Shown: piece after piece, positions 27,100-34,319 of the stretch | How positions within the stretch are numbered: position 1 is the stretch's first letter | Layout: each line of letters opens with the position of its first letter | Program-made: the position numbers and the translations under genes | The notes under the pieces: generated by a model | Told to the model about the DNA's origin: nothing | Databases searched by the model: none | What the model saw: the letters and a program-made list of their open reading frames with translations, nothing else | From: Cyanobium sp. AMD-g | GTDB lineage: Bacteria > Cyanobacteriota > Cyanobacteriia > PCC-6307 > Cyanobiaceae | Reading direction: 5' to 3' | Length of the DNA stretch: 64,000 nt | NCBI RefSeq assembly: GCF_024346395.1 | Contig: NZ_JAGQCW010000001.1 | Span: 1-64,000, forward strand

Positions 27100-28074
27100 G
27101 TGCTCGACACCCTGCACCAGCCGATCACCAGCATCGCCCGCAGGGCGGTGGCCTGCCTGGATGGCCGCCAGACCGTGGCGGAGGCGCTCGCCAGCCTGCG
27201 GGGGCGAGAGATCGCCGAGCGGATCGTCTATTTCTATGTGCTCGATGGGGAACGGCGCCTGATCGGCGTGCTGCCCCTGCGGCGCCTGCTGTCCGCCGCC
27301 GAGGACACCCCCGTGACGGCCCTGATGGTGCGCCATCCGGTGACCATCCCGGAGCACGCCACGATCCTGGAGGCCCATGAGGCCTTCGCCGATCACCGCT
27401 TCCTGGCCCTGCCGGTGGTGGACGACCGGCAGCGGGTGGTGGGGGTGGTGGACGTGACGATGTTCAGCGAGGAGGATTTCCTGCCCGACCAGCCCGCCCA
27501 GGCGGCGGCCCTGTTCGAGGCCCTCGGCTTCCGCGTCTCCCAGGTGCGCGGTGCCTCGCCGTGGCGGGCCTACCGGTTCCGCTTCCCCTGGCTGCTGGCC
27601 ACCATCGCCAGCGGCCTGGCCTGCGCCGTGCTGGTGAGCGTCTTCCGGCAGACGCTGGCCAGCAGCATCGCCCTGGCCTTCTTCCTCACCCTGGTGCTCG
27701 CCCTTGGGGAAAGCGTCAGCATCCAGAGCATGACGGTGTCGATCCAGGCGCTGCAGCTCTCGCCGCCCACCTGGCGCTGGTACCGGGCCAGCCTGCGCCG
27801 GGAGCTGGCCACGGCCCTGCTGCTGGGGGTCTCCTGCGCGGCCCTGGTGGCCCTGGTGCTGGTGCTGTGGCTCGGCGCGGGGCCGGCGGCCCTGATCGTG
27901 GCGGTTGCGATCGTGCTCAGCGTGGCGGCCGCCTGCTTCTACGGCCTGACCATCCCGGCCCTCTTCCATGCCCTGCGGATCGACCCCAAGATCGCCTCCG
28001 GCCCGCTCACCCTGGCGGTGGCCGACATCACCTCGATCGCCCTCTACTTCGGCCTGGCCAGCAGACTGCTCTGA
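27100..28074 (+). CDS. MgtE-type magnesium transporter, short
   Basis: From the GTG at 27100 the protein has 324 residues: a CBS pair (about 10-135) and a five-helix membrane domain (about 165-324) with the MgtE-type SGLACAVLVSVF and GESVSIQSMTVSI segments. It moves Mg2+ across the cytoplasmic membrane. The usual N-terminal superhelical MgtE domain of about 130 residues is missing, although the CBS region is intact. Shorter MgtE-like proteins exist in cyanobacteria. It follows the NYN gene after 10 bases and is followed by phzF-like after 24. Confidence 0.8.
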   Translation: MLDTLHQPITSIARRAVACLDGRQTVAEALASLRGREIAERIVYFYVLDGERRLIGVLPLRRLLSAAEDTPVTALMVRHPVTIPEHATILEAHEAFADHRFLALPVVDDRQRVVGVVDVTMFSEEDFLPDQPAQAAALFEALGFRVSQVRGASPWRAYRFRFPWLLATIASGLACAVLVSVFRQTLASSIALAFFLTLVLALGESVSIQSMTVSIQALQLSPPTWRWYRASLRRELATALLLGVSCAALVALVLVLWLGAGPAALIVAVAIVLSVAAACFYGLTIPALFHALRIDPKIASGPLTLAVADITSIALYFGLASRLL

Positions 28075-28098
28075 GACCGATGCGGCCCTGACCCTGCC

Positions 28099-28932
28099 AT
28101 GACCCTGCAGCGCCTGGCGGCCTTCAGCGACGGCGACCGGGGCGGCAATCCGGCCGGTGTGGTGATCGGCGAGAGGCTGGCCGAGGCGGCGGAGATGCAG
28201 CGGATCGCGGCCGAGCTGGGCTACTCCGAAACGGTCTTCGCTGCCCCGCAGGGCGACGGCTGGCGGGTTCGCTATTTCTCCCCGGCCGTCGAGGTGCCTT
28301 TCTGCGGCCACGCCACCGTCGCCCTCGGGGCCGCCCTGGCCGAGCGCTGCGGTGATGGGGTGTTCCCGCTGACGCTGAACCAGGCCGTGATCACGGTGGA
28401 GGGCAGGCGCCAGGGGGATCGCTGGAGCGCCGCCCTGCAGTCACCCCCCACCCGCAACGCTCCGGTGGCGCCGGAACCGCTCGCGGCCGCCCTTGAGTTG
28501 TTCGGCTACGAAACCAGCGACCTGGATCCGGCCCTTCCCCCCGCCATCGTTCACGGCGGTGCCGACCATCTGCTGCTGGCTCTGCGCCGCCGTGGGGACC
28601 TGGCCGCCATGCGCTACGCCATGGAGGACGGGGCCCGGCTGATGACGGAGGCGGGACTGCTGACCCTTCTGCTGGTGTGGGCAGAAGGGCCCCGGACGTT
28701 TCACAGCCGCAATGCCTTCGCCGCCGGTGGGGTTTACGAGGACCCGGCCACCGGTGCCGCCACCGCGGCCCTGGCCGGCTATCTGCAGAGCCTCGGCTGG
28801 CCCCACGGCGGATCGATCACGGTGGTGCAGGGGGAGGACATGGGCTGCCGCTCCCTGCTGGCCGCCGAGATCCCGGCGCAGCTGGGTGGCTCGATCCGGG
28901 TCGCGGGGCAGGTGCGCTCCCTGGAGCCTTGA
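28099..28932 (+). CDS. PhzF family isomerase
   Basis: The 277-residue protein has the PhzF fold signatures: AAFSDGDRGGNPAGVV at the N-terminus with the conserved catalytic E44 in GYSETVF, and the PFCGHATVA loop near 74. The C-terminal half has VYEDPATGAATAALAGYL. PhzF proteins catalyse isomerisation of small acids; a phenazine pathway is not implied here. It ends 1 base before the small minus-strand peptide gene. Confidence 0.9.
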   Translation: MTLQRLAAFSDGDRGGNPAGVVIGERLAEAAEMQRIAAELGYSETVFAAPQGDGWRVRYFSPAVEVPFCGHATVALGAALAERCGDGVFPLTLNQAVITVEGRRQGDRWSAALQSPPTRNAPVAPEPLAAALELFGYETSDLDPALPPAIVHGGADHLLLALRRRGDLAAMRYAMEDGARLMTEAGLLTLLLVWAEGPRTFHSRNAFAAGGVYEDPATGAATAALAGYLQSLGWPHGGSITVVQGEDMGCRSLLAAEIPAQLGGSIRVAGQVRSLEP

Positions 28933-28933
28933 C

Positions 28934-29017
28934 TCAGGAGGCCTTCTCGAGACGCTTGACGATCCAGCCCATCAACACCAGCGAACCCAGCAGCGTCGCG
29001 AGCAGGGCGATCGTCAT
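28934..29017 (-). CDS. 27-residue membrane peptide
   Basis: A short frame encodes one hydrophobic helix followed by a basic-acidic tail (LKRLEKAS-like end: WIVKRLEKAS). Its size and layout are those of the tiny subunits of photosynthetic or NDH complexes, but the sequence does not match the ones I know (PetG, PetL, PetM, PetN, PsbX, PsaM). It fills the gap between two longer genes. No Shine-Dalgarno is visible, so it may be spurious. Confidence 0.4.
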   Translation of the reverse strand: MTIALLATLLGSLVLMGWIVKRLEKAS

Positions 29018-29043
29018 GGAACCGGGTGCATTTTGGTCGCATT

Positions 29044-29718
29044 ATGACCACAGGCCCCGCTGACCTGGCCGACGCCGTGCAGAGCCATCCCGAGCTGGTC
29101 TTCGTCTACGGCACCCTCAAGCGCGGCCACGGCAACCACCACTGGCTCGGTGATGCGCCCTTCCTCGGCGAGGGGGTACTGCCGGACGTGGTGCTCCACG
29201 ACCTGGGCCCGTTTCCGATGGCCGTGCCCGGTGAGGGGCTGGTGCGGGGTGAGGTGTATGGCGTGGATGCCGCCGGCCTGGCCCGTCTCGATCGGCTGGA
29301 GGGCTACCCCCGCCTCTACGACCGCCGGCCCCTTCCCCTGGCCGATGGCCGCTGCGCCTGGGTGTACCTGGGCCGCCCCCACCAGGTGCGCCACGTGTCC
29401 GCCATCGCCGACGGCTGCTGGCGGGGGCCGGCGCCGGGAGCGGCCGTGCGCCGCAGCCAGATGGGCCTGGCCGTGGTGCTGGCCCTCGGCGGGGCCGCGC
29501 TGCTGGCGGCTGCCCTCACCCCCTCCGCCCTGGCCCTCGACAGCCTCTCCACCTGCAACGCCTGGCGCGGCAGCCACGGCAGCGCCAGGGTGCTGCTGGG
29601 CAACAGCCTCGGCGCCGCCCACTACCTCACCAAGAAGCAGCGGCTGCAGGAGAGCCCGGCCGAGGCCCCCGTGGCGCTCTACAGCGACAGCGATCTGCAG
29701 CGGGTCTGCGGGCGTTAG
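29044..29718 (+). CDS. GGCT-like protein with secreted C-terminal part
   Basis: From the ATG at 29044 the protein has 224 residues. Residues 18-120 form a gamma-glutamylcyclotransferase-like domain (FVYGTLKRGHGNHHWLG, later LDRLEGYPRLYDR with the catalytic Glu). At about residue 140 a new Met is followed by a hydrophobic stretch (MGLAVVLALGGAALLAAAL) ending ALALDS, which looks like a separate signal peptide followed by an 60-residue domain with two Cys. No stop codon separates the parts, so this is either a fusion with a central membrane helix or two overlapping genes. The GGCT assignment is good. Confidence 0.7.
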   Translation: MTTGPADLADAVQSHPELVFVYGTLKRGHGNHHWLGDAPFLGEGVLPDVVLHDLGPFPMAVPGEGLVRGEVYGVDAAGLARLDRLEGYPRLYDRRPLPLADGRCAWVYLGRPHQVRHVSAIADGCWRGPAPGAAVRRSQMGLAVVLALGGAALLAAALTPSALALDSLSTCNAWRGSHGSARVLLGNSLGAAHYLTKKQRLQESPAEAPVALYSDSDLQRVCGR

Positions 29719-31850
29719 CCGCCGGCGACCATCCAGCGGCCACCGGCCCCAAGCCCCAGGGCCAGCCAGCCCAGGGCCAGCCAGCCCCAGCGCAGGGGCT
29801 GCAGCAGTCGCCGCAGCAGCACCACCGAACCCGCCACCCCCACCGCCATCACCAGGCTCTGGCAGAAGGCGATCACATGGCCGTCGGCGCTCCATCCGGG
29901 CAAGCGGGCGGCCAGCTGGGGCCACCAGGGGCTGGCGCTGACCGGCAGCACCAGCCCCGCTTCGGCCATGCCCAGGGGCAGGTGGTCCACCAGCATCAGG
30001 GCCCACAGCAGCGGCAACAGGGCGTAGAGGGAGAGCCGCAACCGGGAGGCGGCCTTCTCCGGACGGCGGCCCCATCCCCGCTGGTGCCGCACCAGCAGAA
30101 ACACTCCGGCGGGCAGGGCCAGGGCCAGGGCCGCGAAGGCCAGCCGTGGCAGCAGGGGCCCCTCCTGCAGGTTCGCCGGAGCCAGGGCCACGCCACCCAG
30201 CAGCTTCTGCCAGTGATGCAGGCACACCCCGCCGGCCAGCACCAGGATCAGGCCCGCCTCCCCGGCGGGCGGGTCCATGTCGCGCTGCAGATCCGCGGCG
30301 GGAGGCCGCAGCCGCAGCTGCACCGAGCGATGGGGGCAGGCCTGGGCGCAGGTGAGGCAGAGCACGCAGTTGCGGTTGTCCTCCAGGTGGGCCGGATGGG
30401 TGCCCAGGGGACAGCCGGCCGTGGCCAGGCCCTCGCCTTCGGCCGGCCCCCCCTTGAAGCAGGCGTAGGAGGTGCAGCTGCCGCTGCAGATCCCCGCCTG
30501 GGCCCGCAACTCACTGATCGCCAGCTTGGCGAACAGGGCGTTCATGCCCCCCACCGGGCAGAGATGGCGGCACCAGAAGCGCTTCTCGAAGCGCAGTGAG
30601 CCGATCACGGCACCAAGGGTGATCAGCAGCAGCAGGCAGCTGCTCAGCCAGGCCGTGTTTTCCAGGTTCCACACCGCCTCCCAGAGCAGGATCGCGGCGA
30701 AGCCGGCCGACAGGATCGGCGCCGCCCAGGCATCGCTGTCGCCCCGGGGCCAGCGGGCGGGCTGCCAGCCCAGGGCCCCGGCGATCCGCTGGCTGATCTC
30801 CCCCCAGACCATGAAGGGGCAGAACGAGCACCACAGCCGGCCCACGACCGGGTACGTCAGCAGGATCACGGGCCACCACCAGGCCCAGAACATGTTCAGG
30901 GCACCGTTGTGCGCCCGGTCCTGGGGACCGAACCAGAGCCAGAGGTTCACCAGCACGAACACCCAGCTCACCACGCCGAACAACAGGCCGTTCCAGAGCA
31001 GTGGTGACCGCATCACATCCCGCAGCTGGGGCTTCCAGCGCCAGAGGTCGAAGCGGGCGCGCTGGGAACGGCGACCGGTCCAGAAGACCTCGTCGGGCAG
31101 GACGACGGGCCGATCGTCGGCGCACTGGCGCAGGGCCCGCTCGATCACCAGGGTGAGTTCCCGGATGTTGCCGGGGAAGTCGTAGGTCTGGAGCCGCTTG
31201 ATCAGCCCCTCACTCACGGCGGGGGGCGTGGCCCAGCCCAGGCTGCGCGCCTTCTGGCGCACCCCGTAGCGCAACCATTCGCCCAGGTCCTGGCGACGCA
31301 CCCGCAGGGGCGGCACCCGGATGTGGCGGCAGCAGGCATCGAAATCAGGTGCCGTGGTTTCGGCGGTGAGGAACACCCGCCCCGGGAACTGGTGTTCATG
31401 GCCGTCGTCGGGCGAGACCCAGCGACCGCTGCGGGCCAGCTTCAGCAGGGCCGGCCGCAGCAGGGGATCGGCTTTGTCGATCTGATCGAGCAACAGGCCG
31501 CCGGCGCCGAGGCAGTCGATCAGGGTGAGGCCATCGGCCCCGGCCGCGAACAGTTCCGCCCCGTCGGGCCGCAGCAGGGCACAGTTGACCTGCACCAGCA
31601 GCTGATGGCGGGCCACGGATCCGAAGTGGATCAGGGCCGCGATGTTGTCCTTCTCCAGCCCCGGCTCACCGCTGATCAGCACGGGGCCACCTGAGCCATC
31701 GGCGGCCGCGTCGCGGATCGCCTCCCGCAGCTTCTGGGCGTAGCGGCTGCTGCCGACGACCCCCCGCCGGACCCGGCCCAGCAGGTAGGGCGCCAGCCGC
31801 AGCAGACAGGCCCTGGCGTTCTCGGCCGGATCCTGCTGGGTGGACGTCAT
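29715..31850 (-). CDS. AAA+ (sigma54-type) / polyferredoxin membrane fusion
   Basis: The 711-residue protein starts at an ATG (31848-31850). Residues 30-260 form an AAA+ domain of the NtrC/sigma-54-activator type, ending with YDFPGNIREL (223-232) as in WPGNVREL. The Walker A is degenerate (GEPGLEKD, 61-68), the Walker B reads LLLDQI (Asp-Gln) and no GAFTGA loop is present, so it cannot act on sigma-54 in the normal way. Residues 280-711 form a NosR/NapH-like membrane domain with CSFCP (341-345), CRHLCPVGG (427-435) and one 4Fe-4S site CVLCLTCAQACP (495-506), then further helices. It suggests an electron-transfer protein with a regulatory head. It is divergent from the GST gene. Confidence 0.8.
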   Translation of the reverse strand: MTSTQQDPAENARACLLRLAPYLLGRVRRGVVGSSRYAQKLREAIRDAAADGSGGPVLISGEPGLEKDNIAALIHFGSVARHQLLVQVNCALLRPDGAELFAAGADGLTLIDCLGAGGLLLDQIDKADPLLRPALLKLARSGRWVSPDDGHEHQFPGRVFLTAETTAPDFDACCRHIRVPPLRVRRQDLGEWLRYGVRQKARSLGWATPPAVSEGLIKRLQTYDFPGNIRELTLVIERALRQCADDRPVVLPDEVFWTGRRSQRARFDLWRWKPQLRDVMRSPLLWNGLLFGVVSWVFVLVNLWLWFGPQDRAHNGALNMFWAWWWPVILLTYPVVGRLWCSFCPFMVWGEISQRIAGALGWQPARWPRGDSDAWAAPILSAGFAAILLWEAVWNLENTAWLSSCLLLLITLGAVIGSLRFEKRFWCRHLCPVGGMNALFAKLAISELRAQAGICSGSCTSYACFKGGPAEGEGLATAGCPLGTHPAHLEDNRNCVLCLTCAQACPHRSVQLRLRPPAADLQRDMDPPAGEAGLILVLAGGVCLHHWQKLLGGVALAPANLQEGPLLPRLAFAALALALPAGVFLLVRHQRGWGRRPEKAASRLRLSLYALLPLLWALMLVDHLPLGMAEAGLVLPVSASPWWPQLAARLPGWSADGHVIAFCQSLVMAVGVAGSVVLLRRLLQPLRWGWLALGWLALGLGAGGRWMVAGG

Positions 31851-31922
31851 CGGCGCGGGCCCTGCTCCTGGGATTCTGGGCGGAGAGAATGGCCCCGTTC
31901 CGCTTCGCCCTGCGATCACGCC

Positions 31923-32537
31923 ATGTCCGTCATTCTCCACGGCGCCCCCAGCACCCGGGCGGCCATCGTGCGCTGGTACCTGGAGGAGAAGGGCATTCCC
32001 TACACCTGGCGGACCCTGGCCATGAAGCAGGGGGAGCATCGCCAGGCCCCCTTCACCGACCTCAACCCCTTTGGCAAGGTGCCGGTCCTCGTCGACGAGA
32101 CCCTGGCCGGGCCGGACGGGAAACCTCTGACCCTGTTCGAAAGCGGCGCCATCCTGCTGCACCTGGCGGACCGGTATGGACAGGAGTTCGACGCTCCGGA
32201 GGATCGGGCCGTTGCCCTCCGCGCCCTCACCGCCCAGTGGGTGCTGTTCGCCAATGCCACCCTGGGCCCGGCTCTGTTCCGGGCCGAGAGCCATCCCCAG
32301 GAGCTGGACCGGCTGATGTCGGTGCTCAATGGGCGCCTGGCCGCAGGCGGTTCGCTGCTGGGCGGCTCCTGGGGCCAGCCGGCCTGGGGCGCCGCCGACT
32401 GTGCCGTTCAGGCCCACCTGGCCTACGTGCCGCTGTTCCTGCCCCAGCTCGACCTGGGTCCCTGGACCCACATCCAGGCCCAGATCGCCGCCACCACGGC
32501 CCGGCCCGCCTACCTGCGGGCGATGGGCGGGGAGTGA
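31923..32537 (+). CDS. Glutathione S-transferase family protein
   Basis: The 204-residue protein has the thioredoxin-fold start SVILHGAPSTRAAIVRWYLEEKGIPY and the conserved cis-Pro segment FGKVPVLVDE with LFESGAILLHLADRYG, which binds glutathione. The helical C-terminal domain is complete. It could conjugate glutathione to electrophiles, or act in disulfide chemistry. It overlaps the next gene by GTGA. The frame of that gene runs antisense-free through this one, but only the GST frame has family motifs. Confidence 0.9.
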   Translation: MSVILHGAPSTRAAIVRWYLEEKGIPYTWRTLAMKQGEHRQAPFTDLNPFGKVPVLVDETLAGPDGKPLTLFESGAILLHLADRYGQEFDAPEDRAVALRALTAQWVLFANATLGPALFRAESHPQELDRLMSVLNGRLAAGGSLLGGSWGQPAWGAADCAVQAHLAYVPLFLPQLDLGPWTHIQAQIAATTARPAYLRAMGGE

Positions 32538-33214
32538 CCACCGCCGCTGTCGCCGATTTCCAGTGGCGGGGCCACCGCCTGGAGCTGCTGGCGGAAAAGG
32601 CCGCCTGGGATCCGCAGCAGCGGCTACTGCTGCTGGCCGACCTGCACCTGGGCAAGGCGGAATCGTTCCAGTGCCAGGGCATCCCACTGCCCAGCGACGG
32701 TGATGCCGCCACCCTCAATGCCCTGCTGGCGGTGGCCCACCGGCTCCAGCCCCGCCAGGTGGTGGTGCTCGGCGACCTGATCCACAACCGCCTCGGCCTC
32801 ACCGAGGAGCTGCGCCAGAAGCTGACGGCCCTGCCCTCCCTGCTGGGCTGTCCCCTGCGGCTGATCGGCGGCAATCACGAACGGGGCAGCTGGCTGGAAG
32901 GCCTGGTCCAGGAGCCCTCCTTGATCATGGGACCCCTGTGGCTGAGCCATGCCCCGGAGCCCACGGCCGGCCGGCTGAATGTCTGCGGCCACCGCCATCC
33001 GGTGGCCCTGGTGGGCCGTGGCGCCGACCGGTTGCGGTTGCCGTGCTTCGCCTACGACCCTGCCCTGGAGCAGCTGGTGCTGCCGGCGTTCGGCGCCTTG
33101 ACCGGGGGCCATCTCTGCCCCCGGGGTGAGGCGCTCTGGCTCGTGGCGGAAGGTGCCGTCATCGCCTGGAACCCCTCTCGCCAGCTCCGGAGAGCCCAGA
33201 GGGGGGCCGCCTGA
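32534..33214 (+). CDS. pdeM: PdeM-like metallophosphoesterase
   Basis: From the GTG at 32534 (overlapping the GST stop) the protein has 226 residues with the metallophosphoesterase metal motifs LLADLHLGK, VVLGDLIHNR, GGNHERG and CGHRHP. This set and the size fit the ligase-associated DNA damage response endonuclease PdeM. The usual neighbours of PdeM (an ATP-dependent ligase, Lhr helicase, an exonuclease) are not in this window. DNA damage repair is inferred only from the family. Confidence 0.75.
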   Translation: MTTAAVADFQWRGHRLELLAEKAAWDPQQRLLLLADLHLGKAESFQCQGIPLPSDGDAATLNALLAVAHRLQPRQVVVLGDLIHNRLGLTEELRQKLTALPSLLGCPLRLIGGNHERGSWLEGLVQEPSLIMGPLWLSHAPEPTAGRLNVCGHRHPVALVGRGADRLRLPCFAYDPALEQLVLPAFGALTGGHLCPRGEALWLVAEGAVIAWNPSRQLRRAQRGAA

Positions 33215-33224
33215 TCGGGGACGT

Positions 33225-33692
33225 TCAGCTTTCGGTGGCCAGGGCCCGCACCACGTCGCCGCGGGTGAGAACCCCCACCAGTGCCTCCTGGTCGTCGAGC
33301 ACGAACAGCCGCTGGGTGCCCCGGTCGTGCAGCAGGCGGGCCGCCGCCGGAAGGCTGGTGGTGGCGGGGCAGCTGTGGGGCTTGGAGCCCATCACATCCC
33401 CCACCGTGCTGCCCAGCACCTGGTGCACCTGCTTGTCCCAGTCGAGCGGGTTGCGCAGGTAGATGACGGCATCGAGCAGCATCACGTAGGGGCCGGCATC
33501 GAAGCCGCTCTCGCGCACCATGAGGTCCTGCTCGCTGAGTTCCCCCACCAGGGCTCCGAGCTCGTCGAGCACCGGCAGGCCGCTGATGTGGTGGTCGCTC
33601 ATCAGCTGCACGGCCTCCTGCAGGGGAGTGGTGGTGGTGACACTCAGCACGGGGCTGGTCATCACCTCGGCCACGCTGCTCTCGACGACCAT
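33225..33692 (-). CDS. CBS-domain pair protein
   Basis: The 155-residue protein consists of two CBS domains: residues 5-65 (VAEVMTSPVLSVTTTTPLQEA, ISGLPVLDE) and 96-155 (TVGDVMGSKPHSCPATTS, QRLFVLDDQEALVGVLTRGD). Such stand-alone pairs bind adenine nucleotides and usually sense energy state. A GAGGAG with 6-base spacing precedes the ATG at 33690-33692. It lies divergent to the phosphatidyltransferase gene and its regulatory partner is not known. Confidence 0.9.
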   Translation of the reverse strand: MVVESSVAEVMTSPVLSVTTTTPLQEAVQLMSDHHISGLPVLDELGALVGELSEQDLMVRESGFDAGPYVMLLDAVIYLRNPLDWDKQVHQVLGSTVGDVMGSKPHSCPATTSLPAAARLLHDRGTQRLFVLDDQEALVGVLTRGDVVRALATES

Positions 33693-33722
33693 GCGGATCT
33701 CCTCGGTGATGGCATTCTGCTG

Positions 33723-34274
33723 GTGAACGGGACCCCTCCCCTGCGACGCCTCGCCGACCTGCTGACCCTGGCCCGGGCCGTGCTCGGGTTGCCCCTGCTG
33801 CTGGCCCTGGCCGGCGGCCGGCCCGCCCTGGCCTGGGTGCTGCTGCTGCTGGGCGGCTTCAGCGACTGGGCCGATGGCGCCCTGGCCCGCCGGGCCGGCG
33901 GTGGGTCGGTGTGGGGGGCACGGCTCGATCCCCTCACCGACAAGATCCTGATCAGCGCCCCGCTGCTGTGGCTGGCCCACACCGGTGGTCTGCCCCTGTG
34001 GGCGGTGTGGCTGCTGCTGGCCCGGGAGCTGCTGATCTCCGGCTGGCGGGCCGGCCAGGGCAGCGGCGGCCCCGCCTCGCTGGGGGGCAAGGCCAAGACG
34101 ATCCTGCAGTTCCTCTCCCTGCTGCTGCTGCTCTGGCCGCCGGCCTGGGGCCTGGGCCAGGGGGCCGGGGTGGTGGCCGCTCTGCAGGCCGCCGGCTGGT
34201 GGCTGTTCTGGCCGTCGCTGCTGCTGGCGCTCAGCTCGGCCCTGGGGTATCTGCGGGCGGGTCAGCGGGGATGA
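33723..34274 (+). CDS. pgsA: CDP-alcohol phosphatidyltransferase (PgsA-like)
   Basis: The 183-residue membrane enzyme has the complete CDP-alcohol phosphotransferase signature DWADGALARRAGGG followed by GARLDPLTDK (D-x2-DGxxAR-x8-G-x3-D-x3-D). It likely makes phosphatidylglycerol phosphate from CDP-diacylglycerol and glycerol-3-phosphate, PG being essential for photosystem function. It has four or more membrane helices. The GTG start at 33723 is chosen because no ATG lies upstream in frame before the divergent gene; the exact start is uncertain. Confidence 0.85.
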   Translation: MNGTPPLRRLADLLTLARAVLGLPLLLALAGGRPALAWVLLLLGGFSDWADGALARRAGGGSVWGARLDPLTDKILISAPLLWLAHTGGLPLWAVWLLLARELLISGWRAGQGSGGPASLGGKAKTILQFLSLLLLLWPPAWGLGQGAGVVAALQAAGWWLFWPSLLLALSSALGYLRAGQRG

Positions 34275-34280
34275 AAGACC

Positions 34281-34297
34281 GTGGAAGGACTTTCCAC
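34281..34297. terminator. Weak hairpin after pgsA-like gene
   Basis: GTGGAA and TTCCAC pair around a 5-base loop just after the pgsA stop and before the convergent autotransporter stop. No T tract follows on either strand, so termination is only a possibility. Confidence 0.3.
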
Positions 34298-34319
34298 TCC
34301 GCTGATGCGTTCCAACAAC

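Noticed and set aside
29715..32687. A 990-residue extension of the AAA+/polyferredoxin frame
   Set aside because: The extra N-terminus overlaps the GST gene antisense and has no domain; the ATG at 31850 is the sensible start.
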